Positions 1 through 12,956 of a stretch of DNA of 64,000 nt are shown piece after piece. The DNA is from Panulirus ornatus (taxonomy: Eukaryota > Arthropoda > Malacostraca > Decapoda > Palinuridae). Numbering within the stretch: the stretch's first letter is position 1; every line of letters begins with the position of its first letter. The stretch lies in assembly GCF_036320965.1 (NCBI RefSeq), contig NC_092224.1:102017492-102081491 (forward strand). Reading direction: 5' to 3'. The notes beneath the pieces are model-generated. The model had not been told where the DNA came from. It searched no databases and was given only the letters and a program-made list of their open reading frames with translations. The translations under genes were made by a program, and so were the position numbers.

Positions 1-1970
1 AAGCAAACACCTGATCTACACATCCTCTACCACTTCTGAAACCACACTGCTCTTCCCCAATCGGATGCTCTGTACATGACTTCACCCTCTCACTCAATAC
101 CCTACCATATAATTTACCAGGAATACTCAACAAACTTATACCTCTGTAATTTGAGCACTCACTCTTATCCCATTTGCCTTTGTACAATGGCACTATGCAC
201 GCATTCCGCCAATCCTCAGGCACCTCACCATGAGTCATACATACATTAAATAACCTTACCAACCAGTCAACAATACAGTCACCCCCTTTTTTAATAAATT
301 CCACTGCAATACCATCCAAACCTACTGCCTTGCCGGCTTTCATCTTCCGCAAAGCTTTCACTACCTCTTCTCTGTTTATCAAATCATTTTCCCTAACCCT
401 CTCACTTTGCACACCACCTCGACCAAAACACCCTATATCTGCCACTCTATCATCAAACACATTCAAGAAACCTTCAAAATACTCACTCCATCTCCTTCTC
501 ACATCACCACTACTTGTTATCACCTCCCCATTTGCGCCCTTCACTGAAGTTCCCATTTGCTCCCTTGTCTTACGCACTTTATTTACCTCCTTCCAGAACA
601 TCTTTTTATTCTCCCTAAAATTTAATGATACTCTCTCACCCCAACTCTCATTTGCCCTTTTTTTCACCTCTTGCACCTTTCTCTTGACCTCCTGTCTCTT
701 TCTTTTACACCTCTCCCACTCAATTGCATTTTTTCCCTGCAAAAATCGTCCAAATGCCTCTCTCTTCTCTTTCATTAATACTCTTACTTCTTCATCCCAC
801 CACTCACTTCCCTTTCTAATCAACCCACCTCCCACTCTTCTCATGCCACAAGCATCTTTTGCGCAATCCATCACTGATTCCCTAAATACATCCCATTCCT
901 CCCCCACTCCCCTTACTTCCATTGTTCTCACCTTTTTCCATTCTGTACTCAGTCTCTCCTGGTACTTCCTCACACAGGTCTCCTTCCCAAGCTCACTTAC
1001 TCTCACCACCCTCTTACCCCAACATTCACTCTTCTTTTCTGAAAACCCATACAAATCTTCACCTTAGCCTCCACAAGATAATGATCAGACATCCCTCCAG
1101 TTGCACCTCTCAGCACATTAACATCCAAAAGTCTCTCTTTCGCACGCCTGTCAATTAACACGTAATCCAATAACGCTCTCTGGCCATCTCTCCTACTTAC
1201 ATAAATATACTTATGTATATCTCACTTTTTAAACCAGGTATTCCCAATCATCAGTCCTTTTTCAGCACATAAATCTACAAGCTCTTCACCATTTCCATTT
1301 ACAACACTGAACACCCCATGTATACCAATTATTCCCTCAACTGCCACATTACTCACCTTTGCATTCAAATCACCCATCACTATAACCCGGTCTCGTGCAT
1401 CAAAACCACTAACACACTCATTCAGCTGCTCCCAAAACATTTGCCTCTCATGATCTTTCTTCTCATGCCCAGGTGCATATGCACCAATAATCACCCACCT
1501 CTCTCCATCAACTTTCAGTTTTACCCATATTAATCGAGAATTTACTTTCTTACATTCTATCACATACTCCCACAACTCCTGTTTCAGGAGTATTGCTACT
1601 CCTTCCCTTGCTCTTGTCCTCTCACTAACCCCTGACTTTACTCCCCAGACATTCCCAAACCACTCTTCCCCTTTACCCTTGAGCTTCGTTTCACTCAGAG
1701 CCAAAACATCCAGGTTCCTTTCCTCAAACATACTACCTATCTCTCCTTTTTTCACATCTTGGTTACATCCACACACATTTAGGCACCCCACTCTGAGCCT
1801 TCGAGGAGGATGAGCACTCCCCGCGTGACTCCTTCTTCTGTTTCCCATTTTAGAAAGTTAATACAAGGAGGGGAGGATTTCTGGCCCCCCGCTCCCGTCC
1901 CCTCTAGTCGCTTTCTACGACACGCGAGGAATACGTGGGAAGTATTCTTTCACCCTTATCCCCAGGGATA
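1..1970 (-). mobile_element. RTE-like LINE copy 1, 5' part, clipped by window edge
   Basis: Minus-strand non-LTR retrotransposon. From 1970 downwards it has the leader beginning with the hairpin TATCCC-TG-GGGATA (1957-1970), an ATG at 1848, an AP-endonuclease domain (1222-1848), the linker, and the start of reverse transcriptase, which runs off the window at position 1. The endonuclease shows LSETKL, GAYAPG and MGDLNAKV, the usual catalytic blocks of the exonuclease-endonuclease-phosphatase family. It is broken by a TGA at 1222-1224 (CGA in the copy at 15.3-16.1 kb) and by a one-base deletion near 1015 seen by comparison with the copy at 15.2 kb. RTE assignment rests on the endonuclease-RT layout, the motifs and the microsatellite ends. 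A related RTE-like clade is possible. Dead as coding sequence. Confidence 0.85.
1222..1848 (-). pseudogene. AP-endonuclease domain of RTE-like LINE, truncated by nonsense codon
   Basis: The first 208 residues of the LINE ORF. The start is the conserved MGNRRRSHAG found in other copies. It contains the glutamate motif LSETKL, the tyrosine motif GAYAPG and the Asp-Asn motif MGDLNAKV, but ends just after NTWFKK, before the SDH motif that completes the active site. This endonuclease family nicks target DNA so that the new 3' end primes reverse transcription. The stop is a single transition, typical of decay. Confidence 0.8.
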
Positions 1971-2060
1971 ATATACATATATATATACATATACACATAC
2001 ACACACATACACATACATACGCACATATACACACACACACACATACATATATATACATAT
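1971..2060. repeat. (TA)n/(CA)n microsatellite at LINE 5' end
   Basis: Mixed TA, CATA and CA dinucleotides directly abut the 5' end of LINE copy 1. The same arrangement lies at 16210-16312 and, badly degraded, at 23103-23205. Confidence 0.9.
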
Positions 2061-2273
2061 GAAAAATGTAAGAAACAATTTAGAAAACTGAAACTTCTAG
2101 CTTGAAATGAATGAAAAAATGAATGTCACATATTGGTTCAACCTCTGGCTATGGAAAAAGGAAATGTATAATTTATTTACACAAATGTCAATAGCAGATT
2201 TCATCAATTTAACCACTGTATCAATAAGCTTCAATGTCTAAGCTACATTTTTCTCCAATTTCACTATTTTCAC

Positions 2274-2278
<5 letters not shown>
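2061..2278. repeat. Duplicated flank, copy 1
   Basis: Non-LINE sequence starting GAAAAATGTAAGAAACAATT. It recurs at 16315-16530 with few differences and at 23210-23420 with many indels. It follows the LINE 5' end and the same microsatellite each time, so these three loci are duplicates of one insertion locus, or the LINE inserted into an older repeat. Confidence 0.75.
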
Positions 2279-2367
<89 letters not shown>

Positions 2368-2368
2368 A
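2279..2368. repeat. (TA)n then (TG)n microsatellite
   Basis: About 78 bp of pure TA followed by a short TG run. Reading frames here encode only Tyr-Ile. Confidence 0.95.
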
Positions 2369-3215
2369 TATAAACACAACACGTGTGAATGTAAGCGTAG
2401 CAGTTTTTTAGATTTTCGCCACCATTTGGGTTCACTCGGTATCATGTGTGACATCATGACCGGCCCCGTTGGGAAATCGGACCGACACTATTCTGGTATC
2501 ATGTGGATGGAAGGTTTAATTTCACTCTAGTTAACAATGAAGTGGAGGATGAACCATCCCAGATGTGTGAGCAGTATTCTATATTTGGGCAAATATAACC
2601 CTCGCAGATTTGAAACAGCTGCTCACAAGAAACATAACACGGCACTGATACAACAATACTAGCTTTGGACAGCAGTATTTGTGATGTTCATAATGTGGGG
2701 TGTTGAGGACAGATTGGACCAAAATGCTTATATTATTACACGGATGGAATCACAGAGTTTTCAAACTCCTCAGAGGGAAACAAACAAATTCTGGTTCCAT
2801 ATTTGCTGTCCTTATAACCATCTCTATCAATTCTTTGTGCTTCTTAAAGAACTGCGATCTAACCTGAAATCTTCTATTGTGTGTGTGGGTGTGTGTGTGT
2901 GTTTCATCACTATATACAATAACTAAAAATCTTAAGCTATCATAAGTTCCATTTAGCGCTGATGACGGTGGTGTGTGATACTGAGTTCACTCAGTACACA
3001 TAGCTCCCTCTTGCTCTTGCATATCACATGTTTAACATGCTGGGCGTCTGTCAACAACATGTTTATCTCATACTGAAACTGTAAATAATGAAGCCCGGGG
3101 GTACACGTTGCCAAACATGTTACTATTAATTTTTCACATTATTTTTCCATTTTGTATTCAAGACATTCTATATATAACATGTTCGTAATTGAAAGAAAAC
3201 GAAAGTGTACTGCAT
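2369..3215. other. Unrecognised, no gene seen
   Basis: No long reading frame with recognisable motifs, no RNA gene and no similarity to the other elements in the window. A short TG run lies near 2880-2900. Confidence 0.5.
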
Positions 3216-3347
3216 GACAGGAGGCGCACCTATCCCACAGCAGGGCAAACATGTGGCGTACATAACCCACACCAGCAGGAAAAACATGAGGCGCACATAT
3301 TCAACATCAAGAGGATAAACATGAGGCGCACATATCCCACAGCAGAC
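3216..3347. repeat. Short minisatellite, about 35 bp x 4
   Basis: Four imperfect units around ACATGAGGCGCACATATCCC, e.g. starting near 3216, 3250, 3284 and 3319. Units diverge in the second half. Confidence 0.65.
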
Positions 3348-4007
3348 ATATCCGCCAGTAGATCAACCATGTAAAGCAAATCAGCAGCGATGCCTCCCAG
3401 AATGCACAAAGATTAGCAAGTGAACCATGTCAAATTATCGTTAGAATTCATAGTCTCCAGTAAACTTTCTTCACCATCCATACCCCCAAATCATCCACAT
3501 AAATATACAGACAACCACAACAATATGCAGCCTTTACATCACCCACATGAACCATTGGTGTTTGTTTGAAGTCGTACAATCTAATATAATCGTCGCAAAC
3601 GTTTTGTAACCATCCATACTACCCCAATGTGAGTGAAGTATTCGCCAACAGCCTTTTGATCCTCCCTAGAAATCTTCCCAGTTCCAGCTCTGTTCACAAA
3701 TAACGTCACTAGAAGTGGAATTAGATCCCTTTCCGCAATGACTTCACTAAAACATTTCCAAGTCACACATATCTTTTTTTTCCATCACTTTCTTCAGGTT
3801 GAAGTCTAGTAATTCTTACATCTGTCCAGCTTTCTCCCACCTCCATACTCCTGTAGCCTTCATTGCTATCCCTTCTCACATCCTCTTCAGTTCCACATCC
3901 TATCATACACAACAATAATCTCACCTTCCCCACTGCCACATTGTCGAGTGGTCTCTGCACCACTAATTGGATGATCCATTACAGTCGTTGGTCTGGCCTT
4001 ATGTGGT

Positions 4008-4010
<3 letters not shown>
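3348..4010. other. Unrecognised, no gene seen
   Basis: Two short minus-strand frames (3581-3766, 3763-3963) overlap by a few bases but show no known motif and are not supported as genes. Confidence 0.4.

Positions 4011-4073
<63 letters not shown>
4011..4073. repeat. (CT)n microsatellite
   Basis: Uninterrupted CT dinucleotides, about 31 units. Confidence 0.95.
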
Positions 4074-4076
<3 letters not shown>

Positions 4077-7000
4077 CGGTCAGCTGACCTACCGTTGGTT
4101 CCTTACTGGCACTACCTGGATCATCCATGTTGCTCCCGTATTACTCCTATGGTCACCTCAGGTCAAGACTCAAGCATGTGAGTCCCCTTTGCTTGTTCTT
4201 TGATCACTCATGAGCTCTCCTCATCCAGGCCCACTTGGCAGTTCATCAGTCATTCCGCTTCTCATGCTAGTATCAACCTGTGGTATTCTACTTTTTAATC
4301 AATATAAAGTCCTGTAGGTGACCCCTTCTGGTGGTTCCCCCTGGTCAACTCCCCTTCCCCAGGTCAGGGACCGCTGCTAGCTGCCTGTAGGCATTCCATG
4401 TTCATCTCTCTGATGGGCTGTTTTGGGTCATATAGCCGAAGTTCATGAACTCAAACACAAATTTGTCTTTCTACTTATTCATTTTTGTCTTTAGATTACC
4501 ACAGCTCACCAAAAAGTATTACCTCCATCTCTTTTTTTTCTTTTTTTTGGGGAGGGCGATCATTTCCCAAGCATTTTCATCTTAGAACTTAATGGACTGA
4601 GGGAGTAAAGAGCTCACTTGGAACACGAGGGAAGACACCGGAGGAACCTGAAGAAGACACTGTATGGGGACGGTAGCGACTGACGATGGTTGAATGCGAG
4701 GCCGGAAATTGACCGACTAACTGGCGTCTGGTAAGAAAGTTTCTGTTTCATCTTCATTACCTCCTCAACACCACTGGCCTCTAACATGACCCTTATGATT
4801 AGGTTGAAGACCATCATCATAATTTATCATGTTCATTACACGCTGATTTTCTTAACTTCCTCGGACACTGTCCTTTAACCTGAAATACAGGTTAGTTAAA
4901 AAGTTGTATTTACCACAACCCCATCTTCACCACCACCTTTACCTTCACTACACCCTCACCATTAACACAGTCAGTTGACTCGTGACTTCAGTCGGGAGTG
5001 AGTGAGTCTCTGGCGTTCCTCCTGGTCAACCTATCACCAAATAATGACACTCGAATCTCTCTTCAGCTATCCCGTCTACCATGCATTCCCTGCTCAATGA
5101 GAAAAATAACTGCATTTCATTTGCTTACCTTAACTGTACCATGGGTTTGGGGTAGATATCTGGAGTAATAATGACGGATTCGGATCTAGACACCAGGATG
5201 TTAGTACACAGGAATGAGACAAGCCTGATGACTATAACGGCAGTATGTGTTAAAGATGGGAAGCAGTAGTAGCTGGGGGAGAAGACCATTTAGATACTAG
5301 GATGGTGGCGGCTCTGGAGACTGATGTAGAGGACAGAAGTACCTCTCAACTAGCTAGGAGGACAGGCCAGCTTAAAGTGGGAGTTCAAGCTAAAGATGTA
5401 CAGACCCAAAATTAAGTTTAGTGGACTAAAGGACGAAATACGTGGCTTCCCTTGTATCTTTCAGGACTTGAGAGGAGGTTCTCTAACAAGACAAAACCAG
5501 TTCTGCACTAGGGACACTAGGAATAATAGTGTTTTGCTGGGTTCGTGATAAACGATAAACTATGGAAGTTTGTTACATGATCTCCAACATTTCCAGGAAA
5601 ACGTCATATATTGTGCAAATGAGAACCAATAATGCTGTTAGGGGCAGATCATAGGCAAGTAAAGGCTCTCAATAGTAAGCTCAGAGGTCCAGAGAAAATA
5701 AATTGTCTCAGGAGTACTGCCCAGATACAACGTAGATTCATATATTATGTTCAGTATCGACAGAAGCCTGAATGATAATGACAGTCTCCATCTGCACCGA
5801 TTAAGAAACCCAGCCTTGGCAGAGCTTTAAAAGAAAATATGAGATATTTCGCTGGAAAGATAGATATATCAAAGAAAGTGCGAGAAGCCCCTACAGGGAA
5901 GCATGGTAATAAGGGGTCAGATAACCCGGCAGGGGCAGGTCAGGCCAGACAGGGCCATTGACTAGTACCAGGGAAGAAGGATATCCCATCCATCTGCGCA
6001 TGTCAGTTGGTGAGGGGTCAGAAGACGGCCTCGCAAGATTGGTCATTATGAGGTTAATGACGAGGTCTCAATGATTATGGTAAGAAAAATTAGTGATATG
6101 AAAACATCATTGTACTGTAAAAACTTGATTCCCTTCGGGAAACGACGTAAGGTAGGAAACATGTTGGTGACCTTCAATCCATAACAAGTAGATGTACGTG
6201 AGGATATGGGATGGATGAGCAGAAGAGGGACGGGCATGAAGGAAAATTTATAATGCTAAAATTTTGATAGGTTAGGCTTCAGTAAAGAGTGTTTCACGTG
6301 CAACGTGAATGTTTAATCTAATCAACCTTAATGTTTCATATTAGATAGAAGAAACATCTCTGATAGGGTTTAGTCCATTAGTTATAACTTGTTTACGTCA
6401 TCATCATGATATTAATTCAATGAGAGAACTTAGTTCATATTCTATTTAGAATTATAATTCATGCTAGAATGAACGAAAATACTTTAGACAATAACAGCTT
6501 AACACTTCATTATTTCAGAAAGGAAAATGTTGGAAAACAATATGTGAATAACGAAATTTTTAGTAAATAATTTGCGACACAGGCACAACATTAACTCATT
6601 AAAAGACTGGGAGATTAATGGTCTAAAAATCACAAGGAATTTTCAGGAAATAATTTCCTCTCGGATCCTGGTGTCTTAAAATTCCATCTTTTACTTATTC
6701 ATCACGGCGGACATTCTCACCTGAGAAGATTAGATTATGTTCCAGTTTTCTGTTACGTTAGGAGTAAACCTTAATGTCAGCATCAGAGAGCAAACCACTG
6801 ACAGACTCGCAGAGATACTAATACCTAGTTACTTCATCTCCGCGCCAGCCCGAGGGTTAGGTTACACATACGGTGCTCGAACACGTTCCGGAGCAGCGTT
6901 GAGGCATGGGGTCGTAGCTTGGTGTTGACGACTGTTTAGCGGACAGATGGGGCTGTTACACGGAACTGGCTCACCGACGGACGGTATTGGTCAGTTTGTG

Positions 7001-7667
7001 GGAGTCTACTGGGAAGATTAGATCATGGCTGCTCGACAGAGAAGACTGAGAGCTATACCGTTACGGCCGCTGGGATATTGATGAAAAAAAGAAAATAAAA
7101 ACAGTGAATGGGTGAAATTAGGGTTGCAAAACAAACGGTGTAGAACTGATAACCAAATATTCGGTGAGATACAACGTGCAAACAGACAAGACGTCGAGCA
7201 CTACATTCGGATGTCCCCTGAGTTGTACTACAACACATTGTTAGAGAAAGTGCGTCCTCTTACATCATGGACCATCACAAATATGAGACTCGATGATAAG
7301 TGCAGGATGATCATGACTTTAGGTTGCAACCCTCAGATATCTGGTTAGCCACAGGTGCAGGCAAGCTGCAGAAGCCTCCAGTGCATGTCAAGGATCTCAA
7401 GGTGTTCCCTCGTGCATACTATTCCCTAGACATGTGACAACGTTCTGAGGATTGAATACCTGCAGGCAAGCCTTTGTGTGGTCAGCAATATCTTGAGGAT
7501 ATAGGTTTGCATGTACCTACAACCATAATGTGTAGTAATAGACTATATAGTTCTATAGCTATAGTATCAACGTCTTTGTCCACTCAAATGCAGTCTTGAC
7601 GTCTGTGGGTCACTGGGAAGGGATGTAGGCAACGTCATAGTGTCCACCATCGTTGCTCTGAACTGGC
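4074..7667. other. Unrecognised 3.6 kb, no gene seen
   Basis: Only short frames (61-78 codons) without motifs. No splice-like exon set, RNA gene or shared repeat could be recognised. It could be intergenic or intronic DNA. Confidence 0.5.
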
Positions 7668-7692
7668 GTGTGTGTGTGTGTGTGTGTGTGTG
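7668..7692. repeat. (TG)n microsatellite
   Basis: Twelve TG units on the plus strand. Confidence 0.9.
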
Positions 7693-7749
7693 GTGTAGCT
7701 GGGACCCACGTAAGTGGTCACACAACTATTCGGCTCCCACACATACCTG

Positions 7750-7835
7750 CCGACGAGGGGTAGGTGGTTCAGCGTTGCTGTCTCCACGATCAGTGTTCGA
7801 GCACAGCTTCAATACCTTGCTCCGAAAGCAAGCTG
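7750..7835 (+). repeat. Possible tRNA-like (pol III) fragment
   Basis: TGGTTCAGCG fits an internal A box (TRGYNNARNG) and, about 40 bases on, GTTCGAGCA nearly fits a B box (GWTCRANNC, last base wrong). No acceptor stem could be closed, so this is at most a tRNA-derived SINE remnant. Confidence 0.25.
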
Positions 7836-7898
7836 CGAAACTGATCGCGTAGCCGAGCCCTTAGTGAAGGACTGACGTGCGCAGTGACTCGCATCTAC

Positions 7899-9352
7899 AT
7901 AAAAAAACAAGAACGTATGAAGTGAGGACACTGCAAGAGGCCTATTGGCCTATGCTAGGCAGGTTCTGAGTCTGCCCACCCTGCGACCAACCGCCTGAAC
8001 CATAAACACATCATCCAACCTTCGTTTAAAGCTACCTAAAGACCCACGTAGCTTCCACTACTGTACTTGGCAGCTGATTCCATAAATCTACTACCCTATT
8101 CCAGAACCAATATTTACCCACATCCCACCTGAATCTAATTTTTCTCTTGTCCTATCCGGTGGCGCCATTTTAAGAACTTTTCTCATGTTATCTTTATTGA
8201 TGCCCTTCAACCATTTAAAAACTTCAGTCATATCCCCTCTAGTCCTCCTATTCTTAAGTGAGTGTAAATTCAGTCATTCTAATCTTTCTTCATAAGTGAG
8301 GTTTCTAATTCCAGAGGTCATTTTTGGCATTCTTTTTTGTACTCTCTCTAAACAATCTATATCAGCTGCATAGTATGGAGCCCAAAACTGTACCGCATAA
8401 TCCAAATGTGGTCTCACCAACGCAAGATTAAGTTACTATAATGCTCTAGGAGTTTTATTGCTAGCAGTCCTATTAATTAATCCTAGCATCCTATTAACAG
8501 TAAATGATATTGTCCAGTTTGTAATCAATGTTCCTGTCTTTACCCACACTAAGTATTCTGTATTTATCTATGTTGAATTCCATTTTCATGTATCCGCCCA
8601 TTCTGATAATCTACTTAAGTCCCTCTGCCAATTCACAGAATTTTCATCTAAGTCAGTTACGACCTTTATGTTTGTATCCGGCTGGTTATTCCCATATCCT
8701 ATCATCTAATATGTATAAAGAAAAAAACGCGGTTTCAAGACTGACCCCTGAGGAACACCACTTGCCACACTGTCCCAGTCAAATGTATCTCCGTTGACGC
8801 ATATCCTCTGTTTTCTGTCAGTGAGCCACGCCCTAAAACAATTAAATACACAACCCCCGATGCCGTGTGCCACTATTTTTCTTAGAAGACACTCATGAGT
8901 CTGACTTTGTCAAAAGCCTGAAGTCTGAGCATACAATATCATAACTCTTACTCTGATCAGCAGTTTCAAATACTTTATCAAGGAGGTGAGAAGGTTACTG
9001 AGACATGACTTCCCTTTTGTAAACCCATGTTGAGAATCCCTAATGAGATCATGATTCTCCAAGTGTTCCGTATTTTGTCCACTACAATCAATTCGAGAAA
9101 TTTCCCCACAGTAGATGTCAAGCTGATAGGACGGTAATTAGAGGTAAGGGATATATCTCATTTCTTAAGAATTTGAACGACATTTGCTGTCCTCCACTGC
9201 TCAGGAACTACACCAAGACTGTTTAAACATTTAAAAGCGGAACACTTTACTCCTCCTTACATTCTTTCAAGACCCTCGCATGAATATCATCTGGCCCAGG
9301 ACTCTTGTTTATTTTTAATCGTTCTCTTTGTTTCAAAATATCAAATTAATTA
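7899..9352 (-). mobile_element. CR1/L2-like LINE remnant (reverse transcriptase to 3' end)
   Basis: Read on the minus strand from 9352 down, fragments in changing frames match the CR1/L2/Jockey type of reverse transcriptase: NKSPGPDDIHARVLKEC, then VPEQWRTANVV, NYRPISLTS and GKFLELIV, and near the end GIRNLTYEERLE and RRTRGDMTEVFKWLKG. The 3' part holds GGCCAATAGGCCTCTTGCAG, a common 3' UTR signature of such elements, and ends near a T-rich tract at about 7895. Stops and frameshifts occur throughout, so it is an old dead copy. It is unrelated to the RTE-like family that fills the rest of the window. Confidence 0.75.
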
Positions 9353-10782
9353 ATTTTCATATCAAAAAACCAAATCAGATTTCATACTCTTGTCTTATGT
9401 TACAGTCTGCTTCTTATACCTGCAGCACAGTGCTGTATGTTGTATATAGTACGTTGATTGTAAGGTGCTTATAACACTAGATGGTTAAAAGTTAAATTCA
9501 TTTGTACATTAGATGGATGGTCACTTGAGGGAACGCAGTCAGGGGTCCAGGAAAGTAGGTGTGGTCATACCTCGGTGTTCATAATGATATACTTATGTCC
9601 AGAAACCTACAGGCTCAGGCTGTTACGTGTGGCTCAAGGTCAAATGGTGAAGTTAATTGTTGATTGATTATGTTTATGTTCTTTTCATTTTCATTAATTT
9701 TGTGTTCCCTACGTACATTTTTTACACAGCATGCCGGGAGGTCGGCAGTGTTGGATGAGTACTAGGAAACTGCCTATAATTCTTTAATAATTCTATTAGA
9801 CTTACAATATCCAGACCGAACCAGAGTTCGCGTACCTTGGAGAAGTTCACTGCTGCCTCCGATAGGATAAATCTTTTATCGGCAGAGGAGACTTTGTACA
9901 TGAATTCAACAAAGCCACCGCGTTGTGCGTGTCAGGGAGGGAGCCACTGACGTGAGGGAGTCGCGTTGTGAGTGTTAAAGCACCACAATTAATTCTTCAT
10001 TCGTTCACGCCTTTTGAAGTGTTGCGGAGAGGCGCAGAGCCTCTCAGAAGTATGCCTTTGTTTCCAACAGCGAAACAAAAATAGTATCTAGCCTTTGGAG
10101 GACTCAGAGGACGAGCTACGTAGGTCAAGGCAAGTTAGAAGCATTTCAGTTGCCTTAAAGATGCTCGAGTAGTGGATGTGTCTGACGCCGGTGAGAACGT
10201 CCGTGATGGTGTTGGAAATAATTCTCTGTTTATATGTCATGTGCATACCATCGACGTAAGCAAGGCAAGGTGGCCGGCGCTTCTGGAGAAATATCATCCA
10301 TAAGACCAAACCTCTGCTTCCCAGTCCATAGTGATCCACAACGCTACAGCCCTGACCCTGGTGACCCACAACTGTGCCCTCCTGAACCAAGTGACCCTCA
10401 GAACTAGCTCCTGACTTTTGGTGACCCCCAGAACGCTTGTTTTATGCCTATCAAGGGTATGTAAACTTCTGATGCTCTCACCGTGCAAGTCACAGTCAGT
10501 ACTTGTATTAGAGTAAGATTTCTCACTGAGGTACATCCTTAAAACACTCTCATCTGAGTAACTTCTCGACATCAGACTCTACCACAGTGCACATGACTTT
10601 TTAGGAGTCCTCTCCACCATCATACTCCACCGCACTGAACATTATATCTGAAAAATCTTCTTAAACATCATGATCTTCCAAAATGCATATGATGTTTGAT
10701 GAATTTCACCAACTCAAAAACTGTCAAACAACACATGATTAGCTTCAGTAGGGGTAAGAAACAAATTAATTGGTAAATGATT
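9353..10782. other. Unrecognised, no gene seen
   Basis: Two overlapping minus-strand frames of 92-100 codons (10088-10572) contain repeated short words (TRV, GLG, LWIT) and no known motif. Not supported as a gene. Confidence 0.4.
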
Positions 10783-11646
10783 TTGATTGAAGAAAAACTG
10801 GAGGAAGTGAAGTGTTTTAGATATCTGGGTGTGGACTTAGCAGCAGATGGAACCATGGAAGCGGAGGCAAGTCACAGGATGGGGGAGAGAGCGAAGGTTT
10901 TGGGAGCGTTGAAGAATGTGTGGAAGGCGAGAATGTTATCTCGGAGAGCACAAATGGGTATGTTTGAAAGAATAGTGGTTCCAACAATGTTATATGGTTT
11001 CGAGGCATAGGCTATAGATAGGGTTGTGCGGAGGAGAATGGATGTGTTGGAAATTAAATGCTTGAGGGCAATATGTGGTGTGAGATGGCTTGATGGAGTA
11101 AGTAATGAAAGGGTAAGAGAGATGTGTGGTAATAAATATGTTGTGGTTGAGAGAGCAAAAGAGGGCGTGTTGAAAGCTTTGGTCACATGGAGAGAGTGAT
11201 TGACAAAGGGGATATATGTGTCAGAGGTTGAGGGAACGAGGAGAAGCGGGAGACCAAATTGGAGATGGAAAGATGGAATGAAAAATTTTTTGAACAGTCG
11301 GGGCCTGAGCATACAGGAGGGTGAAAGATTTGCAAGGAATAGAGTGAATTGAAACGATGTGGCATGCCTGGGTCAACGTGCTGTCTATAGATTGAACCAG
11401 GGTATGTGAAGCGTCTGGGGTAAATCATGGAAAGGTGTGTGAGGCCTGGATGTGGAAAGGGAGATCTGGTTTCGGTTCATTACACATGACGACGAATGTG
11501 GCCTTTTTATTTTTGTCTTTTCCTAGCGCTACCTCTCTAAGGGAGGGTGATACTATCTCATATGTGACGGGGTGGCGAGGGAAATGGATGAAGGCAGCAA
11601 GTATGAATATGTACGTGTGTATATATGTATATATTTGTGTATATAA
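10783..11646 (+). mobile_element. RTE-like LINE copy 2, C-terminal and 3' UTR fragment
   Basis: Plus-strand 5'-truncated copy starting at [20 protein letters not shown], the region after the reverse transcriptase. TGG has become TAG inside MLYGFEAWA (11008-11010), and later parts are frameshifted. From about 11411 it carries the long-form 3' UTR including a TAGCGCTACCTC word. It ends at a tRNA-like repeat instead of (TA)n. More diverged than most other copies. Confidence 0.8.
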
Positions 11647-11715
11647 GGGCCCCGGGCTCGATCCTGGCTGTTGGAGGTTCTTCTGTTATATGGTAGTGCG
11701 CGTTCATATGCACTC
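11647..11715 (+). repeat. tRNA-like repeat fragment, copy A
   Basis: About 68 bp shared with the minus strand of 46393-46460. It contains GCTCGATCC, a B-box-like word, near its start. No A box precedes it because the fragment begins at the LINE boundary, so a 5'-truncated tRNA-derived SINE is the best guess. Confidence 0.45.
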
Positions 11716-11722
11716 TTTACGC

Positions 11723-12956
11723 CTTTAACCCTCTTGCATGTTCAGGCCCCGATCACTCAAAATATTTTTCACTCCATCTTTCCACCTCCAATTTGGCCTC
11801 CCACTTCTCCTCGTTCCCTCCACCACTGACATATATATCATCTTGGTCAATCTTTCCTCACTCATTCTCTCCATGTGACCAAACCATTTCAAAACACCCT
11901 CTTCTGCTCTCTCAACCACACTCTTCTTATTACCACACATCTCTCTTACCCTATTATTACTTACTCGATCAAATCACATCACACCACATATTGTCCTCAA
12001 ACATCTCATTTCCAGCATATCCACCCTCCTCCGCATAACTCTATCTATAGCCCACGCCTCGCAACCATATAACATTCTTAGAACCACTATTCCTTCAAAC
12101 ATACCCATTTTTGCTTTCCGAGATAATGTTCTCGACTTCCACGCATTCTTCAACGTTCCCAGAACTTTCGCCCCCTCCCCCACCCTATGATTTACTTCCG
12201 CTTTCATGGTTCCATCCGCTGCCAAATCCACTCCCAGATATCTAAAACACTTCATTCCTCCAGTTTATCTCCATTCAAACTTACCTCCCAATTGACTTGC
12301 CCCTCAATCCTACTGTACCTAATAACCTCAGTCTTATTCACATTTCCTCTCAGCTTTCTTCATTCACACACTTTACCAAACTCAGTCACCAGCTTCTGCA
12401 GCTTCTCACATGAATCAGCCACCAGCGCTGTATCATCAGCGAACAACAACTGACTCACTTCCCAAACTCTCTCATCCACAACAGAATGCATACTTGCCCC
12501 TTTTTCCAAAACACTTGCATTCACCTCCCTAACAACTACATCCATAAACAAATTAAACAACCATGGAGACATCACACACCCCTGACGCAGACCTATATTC
12601 ACTGAGAACCAATCACTGTCCTCTCTTCCTACACGTGCACATGCCTTACATCCTCGATAAAAACTTTTCACTGCTTCTAACAACTTGCCTCTCACACCAT
12701 ATATTCTTAATACCTTTCGACAGAGCATCTCTATCAACTCTATCATATGCCTTCTCCAGATCCATAAATGCTACATACAAATCCACTTACTTTTCTAAGT
12801 AGTTCTCACATACATTCTTCAAAGCAAACACCTGATCCGCACATCCTCTACTACTTCTGAAACCACACTGCTCCTCCCCAATCGGATGCTCTGTACATGC
12901 CTTCACCCCCTCAATCAATAGCCTGCCATATAATTTACCAGGAATACTCAACAAAC
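11723..12956 (-). mobile_element. RTE-like LINE copy 3, C-terminus to RT, interrupted by copy 4
   Basis: Minus-strand copy covering the C-terminal domain (11725-12255), reverse transcriptase with [13 protein letters not shown] and [13 protein letters not shown] (12360-12746) and upstream RT with EEQCGFRSSRG (12787-12950). At 12957 it stops in the middle of SIPGKLYG, replaced by the T-tract tail of copy 4. Several frame breaks. Confidence 0.85.

Noticed and set aside
330..1067. 245-codon plus-strand frame, with near-identical frames at 14562, 21483, 23762 and 33139(-)
   Set aside because: Exactly antisense to the LINE linker and RT. The purine-rich sense strand leaves few stops in the antisense frame. 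It has no motif and breaks where the LINE breaks.
3581..3963. Two overlapping minus-strand frames that could form a small gene
   Set aside because: No recognisable domain, no supporting neighbours and ordinary lengths for chance frames.
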